Source of the DNA: Methanoculleus oceani
GTDB lineage: Archaea > Halobacteriota > Methanomicrobia > Methanomicrobiales > Methanoculleaceae
Direction of reading: 5' to 3'
Length of the DNA: 64,000 bases
Assembly (NCBI RefSeq): GCF_023702065.1
Contig: NZ_QFDM01000003.1
Span: forward strand, 248,001 to 312,000
Shown here: piece after piece, positions 8,589 to 17,237 of the stretch
Layout: each line of letters starts with the position of its first letter
Numbering within the stretch: the first letter of the stretch is position 1
The notes under the pieces: model-generated
Database searches by the model: none
What the model saw: only the letters and a program-made list of their open reading frames with translations
What the model was told of the DNA's origin: nothing
Position numbers and translations under genes: made by a program

Positions 8589-9251
8589 TCAGTTTACATA
8601 CCCCTCGGGCACCTGGATCTTCAAGTGGTAGGAGCCGATGCGCCGGGTGTTGATGACGAAGTAGTAATCGTGGTAACCCTCGTAGAAGGTGCTCACCCAC
8701 CGGTCCTTCCTGAGTTCGGGCCTGTCCTTCATCGCCAGAAAGTCGCGGAAGTTGAGCGTGACGATCCGGACGAACCGGTTCGGGTCTTCGGCGTCCATGA
8801 CCTGGCAGTTGAAGAACGGGATCTCGTCGTTCGTGGTCGTGATATCCGAGTAGTCGAGACGCCAGAGAGGAGACGGGACCCGGACGATCCCGGTGGTTCC
8901 CGACCATTGCCCGTCGATCGTCGCGTAGGTCACCCACCGGGTGGTGCCGGGTGCGGTCCCGGCCGAAAGAACGGTCATATTCAGGCGGTTCTCTTCGGTT
9001 GAGATATGGTAGGTCGCCGGGTCGACGAACCCGATCTCCTTCGGCTTCCCGTTCCAGGTGGGCGCCGGGGTGGGCGTCGGCACCGTGGTTGCGGGGGGCA
9101 TCGATGGCGTCCATGCCGGGGTTATCGCCGGCTCTTCCGACCCCCATAACCCCGCCGGCTCGCCGGTCGCTGCCGGCTTGATGACCAGGGCCAACACGAG
9201 GACGACCGCGATTGCCAGAACGACATAGATGAAATCCTGTTTCTTCGTCAT
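8589..9251 (-). CDS. hypothetical membrane-anchored extracellular protein
   Basis: A 220-residue protein I do not recognise. Residues 7-27 form one transmembrane anchor (FIYVVLAIAVVLVLALVI). Residues 35-67 are a Pro/Thr-rich linker (ATTVPTPTPAPTW), typical of archaeal cell-surface proteins, and residues 70-220 form a single predicted beta-rich extracellular domain without cysteine pairs. It is convergent with agmatinase and lies just upstream of, and divergent to, the archaellin genes, separated by 353 bases. Any link to motility is only positional. Confidence 0.65.
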   Translation of the reverse strand: MTKKQDFIYVVLAIAVVLVLALVIKPAATGEPAGLWGSEEPAITPAWTPSMPPATTVPTPTPAPTWNGKPKEIGFVDPATYHISTEENRLNMTVLSAGTAPGTTRWVTYATIDGQWSGTTGIVRVPSPLWRLDYSDITTTNDEIPFFNCQVMDAEDPNRFVRIVTLNFRDFLAMKDRPELRKDRWVSTFYEGYHDYYFVINTRRIGSYHLKIQVPEGYVN

Positions 9252-9512
9252 ACCCTGTTCCTTTCCCTTGAAACCCGCCTGTGCGGCACCTCCGGCCCCT
9301 CGTCCTCCGGCAACGGAAAAATACAGAATTTTTCCCGCGGGGAAACGTTATTTCCACAAATGGGCAGCTTACCGCACAGTATTTCGGCTATAGGTATCGT
9401 TGCACCTCCGGCTACAAATACTTGCCTGAAAGCGATAGCGGCCGATAAAAGGATGATTAGACGAACCTGTTACCCTAACAGGCACGTCTCACATCCCCCT
9501 TCAATTGAATAA

Positions 9513-9523
9513 CCTTTTATACC
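9513..9523 (+). promoter_or_regulatory. TATA box of the archaellin operon
   Basis: CCTTTTATACC is a strong archaeal TATA element about 85-90 bases upstream of the first archaellin ATG. This predicts a leader of roughly 60 bases that includes the strong AGGAGG site. Confidence 0.6.
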
Positions 9524-9589
9524 GGTTTACGCATATACTCCAAAGAACCGAATTAGTCTGAATGAGGCGCTCATCCGGACTCCGGTAAC

Positions 9590-9595
9590 AGGAGG
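9590..9595 (+). promoter_or_regulatory. strong ribosome-binding site of archaellin 1
   Basis: AGGAGG lies 9 bases before the ATG at 9605 and supports that start. Such a strong site fits high expression of the filament subunit. Confidence 0.7.
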
Positions 9596-9604
9596 AAACG
9601 TTTT

Positions 9605-10162
9605 ATGAGTAAATTGGTGAAAAACGAAAATGCATTCACCGGGCTTGAGGCGGCGATCGTCCTGATCGCGTTCATCGTCGTGGCTGCGGTGTTTTCTTAC
9701 GTGGTGCTCGGCGCCGGCTTCTTCACGACACAGAAGAGCCAGGAGGTCGTCCACACCGGTGTGGCCCAGGCGAGCTCGAACCTGGAAGTGTCAGGACCCG
9801 TCGTCATAGCGGGGGCTGCGAACTCGGTAGCAAACGTTACGTTCTACCTTCAGCTGGCGGCCGGCGGATCGCCGATCGACATGAACAAGACGACCTACGC
9901 TGTTTCTACCAAGGATGATCTGAAGACCTATACTAACGCCACGGTCACCATGATCTGGTATAAGGACGGCATTGTAGAGACCGGGGCAAACAATCTCCTC
10001 GAGAAGTTCGAATTCGTAAAGGTGACCATCGCCAGTCTGCCGACCATCGGTCCTAACGACAAGTTCGTTGTCGAGATCCGGCCCGACCAGGGTGCGGCCT
10101 ACCCGCTCGAGCGGAACGCTCCGCCGAGCCTGGCAGCAGGCAAGTTCTATGAGGTCTACTGA
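9605..10162 (+). CDS. flaB1: archaellin 1 (archaellum filament protein)
   Basis: Structural subunit of the archaellum filament. The 185-residue precursor has a short charged leader (MSKLVKNENA), then the class III hydrophobic helix FTGLEAAIVLIAFIVVAAVF, which is cleaved by the prearchaellin peptidase and packs in the filament core. The globular outer domain follows. Its N-terminal 45 residues are almost identical to those of the next gene, and the outer domain differs. It has Asn-X-Thr/Ser sequons for N-glycosylation, including VANVT and YTNATV. Confidence 0.93.
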   Translation: MSKLVKNENAFTGLEAAIVLIAFIVVAAVFSYVVLGAGFFTTQKSQEVVHTGVAQASSNLEVSGPVVIAGAANSVANVTFYLQLAAGGSPIDMNKTTYAVSTKDDLKTYTNATVTMIWYKDGIVETGANNLLEKFEFVKVTIASLPTIGPNDKFVVEIRPDQGAAYPLERNAPPSLAAGKFYEVY

Positions 10163-10176
10163 GGAGGGTGATGTAG

Positions 10177-10749
10177 ATGAAGAAACAATTCAATGATAAT
10201 GCATTCACCGGGCTTGAGGCGGCGATCGTGCTCATCGCGTTCATCGTCGTGGCCGCGGTCTTCTCGTACGTGGTGCTCGGCGCCGGCTTCTTCACGACAC
10301 AGAAGAGCCAGGAAGTCGTCCACACCGGTGTGCAGCAGGCAAGCTCCAGCATGGAGATCGTCGGCAACGTCTATGGGGAAGGAAACACTACCAGTAACGT
10401 TCTGACCTCCGTCCGGTTCATTGTTGCGAACACCGCCGGCGGGACGTCGCTCGATGTACACCAGATGGTTGTCACGTACGTGGATGAAACTCACCACGTC
10501 GTAGTGCCTTACAATGCGACCGGTAATGCCAATACGACCAACTGCTGGAATGTCCTAGAAGTTTACAACGAACAGGGGGTAGCAAACCTGCTCCTCGAAC
10601 CCGGCGAGCAGTTCGAACTCCAGGTTCACGTTGCGACTCCGGGCCCGAACACTCCGTTCACGGTGAACCTGCAGCCGGCTGCCGGCGCCGTCTACCCAAT
10701 CCACAAGACGGTTCCGCCCGCCATTGAGACGTACAACGTACTCAACTAA
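10177..10749 (+). CDS. flaB2: archaellin 2 (archaellum filament protein)
   Basis: Second filament subunit, 190 residues, 14 bases after archaellin 1 with its own site gaggagggtg. The leader MKKQFNDNA precedes the same FTGLEAAIVLIAFIVVAAVF helix; the outer domain diverges after about residue 50. The near-identical 5' DNA suggests a tandem duplication kept similar by conversion or strong selection. A run of seven T follows the stop codon. Confidence 0.93.
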   Translation: MKKQFNDNAFTGLEAAIVLIAFIVVAAVFSYVVLGAGFFTTQKSQEVVHTGVQQASSSMEIVGNVYGEGNTTSNVLTSVRFIVANTAGGTSLDVHQMVVTYVDETHHVVVPYNATGNANTTNCWNVLEVYNEQGVANLLLEPGEQFELQVHVATPGPNTPFTVNLQPAAGAVYPIHKTVPPAIETYNVLN

Positions 10750-10750
10750 C

Positions 10751-10760
10751 CCCTTTTTTT
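10751..10760 (+). terminator. T-tract terminator after the archaellins
   Basis: CCCTTTTTTT starts two bases after the stop codon. Runs of T are the usual archaeal termination signal. It would separate the highly expressed archaellins from the downstream motor genes, which have their own promoter. Confidence 0.6.
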
Positions 10761-10794
10761 GAGCGTTGAAACGCTCGCGGCCGGTTCGACCGGC
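10761..10794. repeat. two tandem hairpins after the T-tract
   Basis: GAGCGT/ACGCTC around TGAA (10761-10776) and GCCGGT/ACCGGC around TCG (10780-10794) are perfect short stems. They follow rather than precede the T-tract, so they are not a bacterial-type terminator; they could protect a 3' end or back up termination. Confidence 0.5.
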
Positions 10795-11181
10795 GATATC
10801 TTCCCGGCACTTGCAGAACAGGCAATCCTCTCCGCATTAAAGAAGTTTCGAGAGGCCTGCCTTGCGCGGTCGCTGCAGATAGACATACACCGACAGTTAA
10901 CGCCCCTACCCCTGCCGGGCCAGGGTTTGTCAGGTTGGCATCGCTTTGATGCGTATGAATGTTCGGAGGCGAGCCCTATCCGAATCAGTCAGGACGACCT
11001 CCTGCAGGTTACCAGTTGAAGAAGAGAATCACCGGTTACAGTTGGTCGGAGCGGGCCGGTGCAACGATGTTGCCGCACCATCCAGCCACTACCGTAGATA
11101 TCAGCGGCCTGTATCTCTAACAAATCTGGCACAACGTTTAGAAGACGGGAAGGCGTCCGGAAAACCAGTATCGGCACGAGC
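10795..11181. other. gene-free spacer between archaellins and motor genes
   Basis: About 390 bases with no supported gene. A short open frame from 10759 has no recognisable domain and no ribosome-binding site. Confidence 0.5.
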
Positions 11182-11191
11182 AACTTTTATT
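11182..11191 (+). promoter_or_regulatory. TATA box of the archaellum motor operon
   Basis: ACTTTTATTA lies about 30-38 bases before the ATG at 11220, and no ribosome-binding site is visible, so the first motor gene is probably translated from a nearly leaderless transcript. Confidence 0.55.
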
Positions 11192-11219
11192 AACCTTGAC
11201 ATTGATATGATTTAATATT

Positions 11220-12056
11220 ATGGTGGGGGTAGATCAGGCTCAAATCGACAAAATACTCTCCGGCGCGTCCTCCGAGGACCCGGGGGCCCGTCTCGAGACG
11301 CTCGAGAAGGAGCTGGACTTCGTCAAGACTTCGATCAAGCGGCTGCTCATCGATCTCCGTGAGCGGATGAACGAACTGGACAACCCGTTCACCAGCGCCG
11401 CCGCATCTTACTCTGGAAACAGGTCCGGGCAGCAGGATATTGCCGGGGAGAGTAAGGATGAGGACAACGAAGAGCCCGTGCTGGACGGTGCACCCGCCGG
11501 TATGACCGCTCAGCAGAAAAATGCAGGCCAGGAGAGCCACCGGCCGGACAGCGGTCTCTTCCCGGCCGACCTCGCGACGGCTCAGTTCTCCCCGGGCGCT
11601 CAGGTCCTCCCGGGCGTTCAGCTCCCACCGGGCGACACGCTCCCTCTCGTCCAGGCAAAACCCGCAGGAAAACTCAAACTGCAGAAAGTCCACCGGCTCT
11701 TCGAGTGGGTGCACCAGGGGTGCAGGAAGTACGGGCACGAGCACATGGCGATCATGGTCGACGCCTACCAGTCCATGGGCTACATCAACGAGGGTGTCTC
11801 CGACCAGATCCGTGATGTCATGAGAATGGCCCCCGAGACCCCGGGCGACGTCCAGGAGATCGGCCCGAACGAGTTCGTCTCCGAACTTTACGTCTTAAAC
11901 CGGATCCTCGACCCCGACGATGCGACGCTCGATCGGGACATGATCGAGGTGCTGATGCTCGCCCCCCGTCGCCCCGGGGACCGTAGCGCAGAGAAGACAT
12001 CACCACAGGAACAGGATGCCGGTGATACCTGGATTGAGTTGCTGGACAGGATATGA
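11220..12056 (+). CDS. flaCE: archaellum accessory protein FlaCE/FlaD
   Basis: Cytosolic ring component of the archaellum motor of euryarchaea, thought to connect the motor to the CheF/CheY input. In the 278 residues, 20-70 are a FlaC-like coiled coil (LEKELDFVKTSIKRLLIDLRERM), 75-145 a low-complexity linker with repeated PG-V/A-Q units, and 145-255 the FlaD/E domain (VHRLFEWVHQGCRKYGHEHM to SELYVLNRILDPDDATLD). FlaG follows after 3 bases. Confidence 0.88.
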   Translation: MVGVDQAQIDKILSGASSEDPGARLETLEKELDFVKTSIKRLLIDLRERMNELDNPFTSAAASYSGNRSGQQDIAGESKDEDNEEPVLDGAPAGMTAQQKNAGQESHRPDSGLFPADLATAQFSPGAQVLPGVQLPPGDTLPLVQAKPAGKLKLQKVHRLFEWVHQGCRKYGHEHMAIMVDAYQSMGYINEGVSDQIRDVMRMAPETPGDVQEIGPNEFVSELYVLNRILDPDDATLDRDMIEVLMLAPRRPGDRSAEKTSPQEQDAGDTWIELLDRI

Positions 12057-12059
12057 TGG

Positions 12060-12554
12060 ATGTCGAGCGAAACCTTCACCACAGCAATGTTCCTTATCGC
12101 CGCCATCATATCGGCCGGCGTCCTCATTAATGCAGTCTTCCCGGTGATCTACACCCTCTCGGGTACGATCTCGTCATCCTCCCACAAGGTGGACGAACGG
12201 TTGAGCACGGACGTGAAGATCGTCACGACGTACGCCAGCGGCGGGAGCAACACCGCCCGGATCTGGTTAAAAAACATCGGCGCCGGCAGGATCGCCGATG
12301 CCGACATACAGAAGGCCGACGTCTTCCTCGGGGCGCAGGGCGACTTCATCCGGTTAACGCGAGCTACGGTGCTCGCCGACGGAACCTGGACTTACGAGAT
12401 CCTCGAGGACACCAACAACAATTGGGACCCCGGCGAGACCCTCTGCATCGAGGCACAGACCGCGAAGATCCCCGCCAGGGAAGAGATCGTCTACTTCCAG
12501 TTCGTTCTCCCTACAGGACTCTCCCGGTCGACCACCTTCACCGCGGGTGACTAG
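12060..12554 (+). CDS. flaG: archaellum protein FlaG
   Basis: Pseudoperiplasmic stator protein that with FlaF forms filaments or complexes tethering the motor to the S-layer. The 164 residues start with a type III signal-like hydrophobic helix (TTAMFLIAAIISAGVLINAVF). A beta-sandwich follows in which DERLSTDVKIV and IWLKNIG match the pattern DIRTDVEVI...LLVKNTG known from haloarchaeal FlaG. This distinguishes it from FlaF, the next gene. Confidence 0.85.
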   Translation: MSSETFTTAMFLIAAIISAGVLINAVFPVIYTLSGTISSSSHKVDERLSTDVKIVTTYASGGSNTARIWLKNIGAGRIADADIQKADVFLGAQGDFIRLTRATVLADGTWTYEILEDTNNNWDPGETLCIEAQTAKIPAREEIVYFQFVLPTGLSRSTTFTAGD

Positions 12555-12556
12555 CC

Positions 12557-13030
12557 ATGAGTGCAGGGCCCCTCGTCGCTTCCGGAGTAGGCATCCTCCT
12601 CCTGGTCATCACCGCCTATGTCCTGATCGGCGGCACCCTCGCCACCACGGAAGTGATGGTCGAAGCGCAGAGCAACCTCGCCACCTACCAGGAAGCCCGG
12701 ATGCGGACGGCGATCGCGATCCAGAACACGACGATCGCCGACCCGACCCTCTACGTCGAGGTGAAGAACACCGGAAGCGAGCCGGTCGTCGAGATCTCGT
12801 CCATCGACGTCTACCTCCAGAGTGAGGGCGTTCCAGTCTACATCCCCTTTGGAGCCGGTGTGAACCACTGGGACCGGGTGAACATAACCCCGGACGAGGT
12901 CCACCCCGGCGAGCTCGACCCGGGCGAGACCCTCAACCTCTCCGTCACGTACCAGGACGTCGACCCCACGTGGATTCAGGTCGTCACCCCTAATGGGGTC
13001 TCCAGTTCAGCATACATCAAGGGTGAATAA
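12557..13030 (+). CDS. flaF: archaellum protein FlaF
   Basis: Partner of FlaG in the stator, anchored by an N-terminal helix (ASGVGILLLVITAYVLIGGTL) with an immunoglobulin-like domain outside the membrane that binds the S-layer in other archaea. The segment LATYQEARMRTAIAIQNTTI fits FlaF. It is 157 residues long, 2 bases after FlaG and 3 bases before FlaH. The order G-F is the reverse of that in haloarchaea and methanococci. Confidence 0.82.
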   Translation: MSAGPLVASGVGILLLVITAYVLIGGTLATTEVMVEAQSNLATYQEARMRTAIAIQNTTIADPTLYVEVKNTGSEPVVEISSIDVYLQSEGVPVYIPFGAGVNHWDRVNITPDEVHPGELDPGETLNLSVTYQDVDPTWIQVVTPNGVSSSAYIKGE

Positions 13031-13033
13031 CAA

Positions 13034-13777
13034 ATGGCCACGGGCGAAGGCGCAGACAGCAGTATTCATGGGATGCCTGATCAGTCGATCCTCTCGACCG
13101 GGAACTCCGAGCTCGACAAGAAGATCGCCGACGGCCTCCCGCTCCAGTCGCTCACCCTCATCGAGGGTGAGAACGACACCGGAAAGAGCGTGCTCACCCA
13201 GCAGATCGTCTGGGGTGCCCTGAAGCAGGGGTTCAACGTCGACCTCTTCTCGACCGAGAACACGAGCAAGAGTTTCATCTCCCAGATGGAGTCGATGAGC
13301 CTCGATATCTCCGACTACTTCGCCTGGGGTTACCTCAGAGTCTTTCCGATGCACGTCGTCGGGTTCGAGTGGACGAAAGAGAAGATGCAGGGGACGCTCG
13401 AGCGGATGATCCACTATATAGAGCAGAGCAAAGCGGACGTGATCGTCATCGACTCGCTCACCCTCTTCACCGAGTACGCGAAGCAGGACACGGTCCTCAC
13501 GTTCTTCACGAACTGCAAGAACCTCGTCGACCACGGCAAGACCATCCTGATCACCCTGCACACCTACGCCTTCGTCGAGGATTCCCTTGTCCGTATCCGC
13601 TCGATCTGCGACGCCCATCTCTTCATGAAGAAGGCGCTCGTCGGCGGCAAATACGTGATGATGCTCGAGGTCGTCAAGGTCCGCGGCGCACGAAAGACTA
13701 CGGGCAACATCATCAGTTTCGAGGTCCACCCCGGGTACGGCATCAAGATCATCCCGGTCTCTGTCGCGAAGGTGTGA
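13034..13777 (+). CDS. flaH: archaellum ATP-binding protein FlaH
   Basis: KaiC/RecA-like protein that sits at the base of the motor and controls the FlaI ATPase. The 247 residues include a Walker A EGENDTGKSVLTQQIVWG near 35-52 and a Walker B DVIVIDSLTLF near 135-145. As in other FlaH proteins the catalytic glutamate region is altered, so it probably binds ATP as a switch. FlaI follows after 5 bases. Confidence 0.93.
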   Translation: MATGEGADSSIHGMPDQSILSTGNSELDKKIADGLPLQSLTLIEGENDTGKSVLTQQIVWGALKQGFNVDLFSTENTSKSFISQMESMSLDISDYFAWGYLRVFPMHVVGFEWTKEKMQGTLERMIHYIEQSKADVIVIDSLTLFTEYAKQDTVLTFFTNCKNLVDHGKTILITLHTYAFVEDSLVRIRSICDAHLFMKKALVGGKYVMMLEVVKVRGARKTTGNIISFEVHPGYGIKIIPVSVAKV

Positions 13778-13782
13778 GAGCA

Positions 13783-15636
13783 ATGGGATCGGCGCTGGAA
13801 GCAACGGTGACCCTCCCCTTCGAGCCCGAGTTCATCGATGAAGGGAACGACTGCTACAACAACGTAGAGTCCTGCGCCCTCTACCGTATGCTCCCGGCAA
13901 ACGCCCGGGACTACGTCAAGGCGAGCCCCCACCTCCTCGAATACCTCCATATCCTGCCGGTCAACACCGTCGGCATCCCGCTCTTCCTCTCGGAACTGAA
14001 GCGGGACTTAAAATCGATGGAGAACCCGAACATCATCTACCCGGTGAACGAGACGACGTTCGTCCATATCTTTCCGGACCCAAACGACGTCCGGAACTGG
14101 TACATCCCGATCGAGCCGGCGTTCCTCCACTCCGTAAAAGAGATCCTTCCGGCGATCGAGGAGAAACTGATCGATATGATCGACGCCCTCGACGAGGAGC
14201 CGGTGACCGAGCAGGCGCGTATCGAGGTGCTCAGAAACTTCATCCGGCAACTGGTATACGTCCAGAAGCCGGGCGAGGTGATCGATGAGTCCCTGCTCGC
14301 CGGCTCCTCGTCAAAAGACCTCAAGGTCCGGATCAAAGCCTTCCTCACCTCGGAGATCGGTGCGTCGGCAAAACCGCAGGCGTCAGAGCACCCCGCGCTC
14401 GCCGACGGGCGGCTCATCCTCTCGCAGCAGGAATACAAGGCGCTCGAGTACATGATCATCCGCGACAAGATCGAGATGGGGACCCTCAAACCGTTCCTCT
14501 CCGACCAGTATATCGAAGATATCACCTGCGACGGCGTCGGACCGATCTTCATCGAGCACAAGATCTTCAAGGGCTTAAAGTCGGTCGTCGGGTTCCAGGA
14601 CTCAAAAGAGCTCGACAACTTCGTCATCAAACTCGCCGAGCGGATCAAACGGCCGCTGACCTACAGGAGCCCCATCGTGGACGCGACCCTCCCCGACGGC
14701 TCGCGTATCAACATCGTTTACGGGACCGAGATCAGCAAGCACGGGAGCAACTTCACCATCCGTAAGGTGAACGAGGTCCCCCTGAGCATCCTGCAGGTTA
14801 TCGAGAGCGGGGCGTGCAACTACATGATGGCCGCCTATCTCTGGATCTGCCTCGAGTACGGGATGTCGATGTTCGTCTCCGGCGAGACAGCAAGCGGCAA
14901 GACGACGACCTTAAACGCCCTCACGACCTTCCTCTCGCCCGAGAACAAGATCGTCACCATCGAGGATACCCCGGAACTGACGGTCCCCCACAGGAACTGG
15001 ACCCGCGAGGTCGCGAAAGCCAAGGGGAAGGGTGAAGGAGAAGGCTCGGAGATCACGATGTTCGACCTCCTGAAAGCCGCCCTCCGTCAGCGCCCGAACC
15101 AGATCCTGGTCGGTGAGATCCGTGGAGTGGAAGGGTCCGTCGCCTTCTCCGCCATGCAGACCGGCCACCCCGTGATGAGCACGTTCCACGCCGCATCGGT
15201 CGAAAAATTGATCCAGCGTCTCTGCGGAGACCCGATCAACATCCCGAAGACCTACGTCGACAACTTAAACCTGGTCATCATCCAGAGCGCCGTAAAACTC
15301 CCTCAGGGCGGGACGGTACGGCGGATGCTCAGCATCAACGAACTCGTGGGCTACGACCCCGAGACCCAGGGGTTCTCCTTCATGGCGGCGTTCGTCTGGG
15401 ACCCTGCGACCGACACCTTCACCTTCACCGGGAAAGGGAGCAGTTACCTCCTCGAGAACAAGATCGCAATGATGCTCGGCATCCCCGAGAACCGACGGGC
15501 CGACATCTACGACGAAGTCGACAAGCGCGCCAAAATTCTCGAGCGGCTCCACAAGGCCGGGTACACCCAGTTCTGGGACCTCTTCCACATGACCACGAAG
15601 ATCAAGAAACAGGGACTGCTCACCATCGAGGTGTGA
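13783..15636 (+). CDS. flaI: archaellum motor ATPase FlaI
   Basis: Hexameric type II/IV secretion-like ATPase that powers assembly and rotation. The true start is the ATG at 13783; upstream codons in this frame overlap FlaH. In the 617 residues, the N-terminal half is the flexible membrane-facing domain. The C-terminal half has Walker A SGETASGKTTTLNAL, an Asp-box glutamate in IEDTPEL, Walker B ILVGEIRGVEGS and the His box TGHPVMSTFHA. The GTG of FlaJ starts one base after the stop. Confidence 0.95.
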   Translation: MGSALEATVTLPFEPEFIDEGNDCYNNVESCALYRMLPANARDYVKASPHLLEYLHILPVNTVGIPLFLSELKRDLKSMENPNIIYPVNETTFVHIFPDPNDVRNWYIPIEPAFLHSVKEILPAIEEKLIDMIDALDEEPVTEQARIEVLRNFIRQLVYVQKPGEVIDESLLAGSSSKDLKVRIKAFLTSEIGASAKPQASEHPALADGRLILSQQEYKALEYMIIRDKIEMGTLKPFLSDQYIEDITCDGVGPIFIEHKIFKGLKSVVGFQDSKELDNFVIKLAERIKRPLTYRSPIVDATLPDGSRINIVYGTEISKHGSNFTIRKVNEVPLSILQVIESGACNYMMAAYLWICLEYGMSMFVSGETASGKTTTLNALTTFLSPENKIVTIEDTPELTVPHRNWTREVAKAKGKGEGEGSEITMFDLLKAALRQRPNQILVGEIRGVEGSVAFSAMQTGHPVMSTFHAASVEKLIQRLCGDPINIPKTYVDNLNLVIIQSAVKLPQGGTVRRMLSINELVGYDPETQGFSFMAAFVWDPATDTFTFTGKGSSYLLENKIAMMLGIPENRRADIYDEVDKRAKILERLHKAGYTQFWDLFHMTTKIKKQGLLTIEV

Positions 15637-15637
15637 C

Positions 15638-17236
15638 GTGTTCGAGGATGTAGCCGACCGGGTGCGAGAGGCGAACCAGGGGAAGATTCCGTTTGAGGAG
15701 CAGGCTGCATCGCTCGACGACCTCCGGCTATCCATCCTCGAGAACAAGAAGATGGAGCAGGATCTGCTCCTCATGTACACCTACATGGCCGCGATCACCA
15801 CGTCGGCCGTGACCCGGCCCGAGATCTTCCAATACACCTCCGAACGGTTCGAGTACATCCCGTCGCGCTACATCGCAAAGGTGCAGCGTCTGGTCGCGGG
15901 GTGGGGCCAGAGTTACGCCGGGGGGCTCCGGGCGGTCGCCGAGCGGTGCCGGAACAGAACCCTCCAGAGCATGCTCAACCGCTACGCAAACTCCATCGAC
16001 TCCGGTGTCCCGGACGACGACTTCATCGCCACGGAGTTATCGAGTATCCGGAGCATCTACCGGAACACGTTCGAGCAGGGGATCGAACTCCTCAAGAAGT
16101 GGGGCGACGCCTACATCGCGATGCTCCTTTCCGGGGCGCTCGTCGCGATCATCATCATGATATCGGTGGCCATCTACGCCCCCGACGGGATCGAATCGGC
16201 GCTGAACTCCTCCTACATGATCATCCTCGCAATATCGGTCTTCGGCCTCGTGATCATGTACCGGGCCGTTCCCGACGACCCCCGCACGCACGGGCTCCCC
16301 GGGGCCTGCTCCAAGGAGCAGGCTATCATCAGGAGACTGGAGCGCCCGGTCGCGCTGGTCGTCGCCATGATCGCACTGCTGCTCATCCTCGTCGGCGCCA
16401 ACGCCGGCATCATCTTCCTGCTCGTCGGTCTGCTCCTGATGCCGCTCGGGGTCATCGGCTACATCGACGATGCCAATGTCATCAACCGGGACAACGACTT
16501 CTCCACGTTCATCCGGAGCCTCGGGTCGATCATGGGCGGGAAGGGCATCACCACCGGCGATGCGCTCCAGGAGGTGGACAGGAGGTCGCTGATCCACCTG
16601 GAGCCGTTCATCAACTCGGTCTCGTCGAAGCTGAACCTCGGACTCGATGAAGCCGGGAGCTGGAGGAAGTTCATCGGGGAGAGCGGCAGTTACCTGATCT
16701 ACAAGTACATGAACATCTTCCGGGACGCGGTGGCCCTCGGCGGGTCTCCCGACGAGATAGGAAAGATCGTCGGTTCGTCGATGCTCGAGCAGGTGCTGCT
16801 CCGGAGGAAGCGCGACATGATGGTGAAGGGGTTTGTCGTCCTGCTCGTGCCGATGCACGGGGCGATGATCGCCATCTTCGTCTTCCTCTTCGAGATCCTC
16901 CTCGCCATGTCCCGTGCCGTGACGGAGGTGATGGCCCACTTCGAGGCGACCTCGGCGGCGCTCTCGGGAGGAACGTCTTCGATCGGCGGTTCCATGGGGA
17001 CATCCCTGAACATCTTCGTAAACTTCCCGGAAGACACGATGCGGACCTACGTGGTGACGATCCTCTTAATGCTGACCGTTGCCAACATGCTTGCAGGAAA
17101 GATTGTCATGGGCGGCGACCGATACCTGTACTACTTCTTCGCAAGCCTGCTTGCCGTGACAACCGGCGTCATTTACATCATCGCACCGATCGTCGTGAAC
17201 GCATTCTTTACCATTCCAGCATTTATGGAGGTGTAA
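15638..17236 (+). CDS. flaJ: archaellum membrane platform protein FlaJ
   Basis: Polytopic membrane platform of the motor, homologous to TadC/GspF proteins. It starts with GTG. The 532 residues have hydrophobic segments near 165-185, 190-210, 245-285, and a C-terminal group after 395 (FVVLLVPMHGAMIAIFVFLF) and 465-530, with cytosolic loops between that would contact FlaI. Length and position after flaI are typical. Confidence 0.93.
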   Translation: MFEDVADRVREANQGKIPFEEQAASLDDLRLSILENKKMEQDLLLMYTYMAAITTSAVTRPEIFQYTSERFEYIPSRYIAKVQRLVAGWGQSYAGGLRAVAERCRNRTLQSMLNRYANSIDSGVPDDDFIATELSSIRSIYRNTFEQGIELLKKWGDAYIAMLLSGALVAIIIMISVAIYAPDGIESALNSSYMIILAISVFGLVIMYRAVPDDPRTHGLPGACSKEQAIIRRLERPVALVVAMIALLLILVGANAGIIFLLVGLLLMPLGVIGYIDDANVINRDNDFSTFIRSLGSIMGGKGITTGDALQEVDRRSLIHLEPFINSVSSKLNLGLDEAGSWRKFIGESGSYLIYKYMNIFRDAVALGGSPDEIGKIVGSSMLEQVLLRRKRDMMVKGFVVLLVPMHGAMIAIFVFLFEILLAMSRAVTEVMAHFEATSAALSGGTSSIGGSMGTSLNIFVNFPEDTMRTYVVTILLMLTVANMLAGKIVMGGDRYLYYFFASLLAVTTGVIYIIAPIVVNAFFTIPAFMEV

Positions 17237-17237
17237 T

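Larger units (their letters stand above)
9252..9604. other. 353-base divergent promoter region before the archaellin genes
   Basis: No gene seen. The half next to the archaellins is A/T-rich and contains their TATA box and ribosome-binding site, listed separately. A second A/T-rich patch is at 9318-9360. Confidence 0.55.

Noticed and set aside
10759-11019. 86-codon open frame between archaellins and flaCE
   Set aside because: No ribosome-binding site, no domain, and it begins within the hairpins that follow the terminator.
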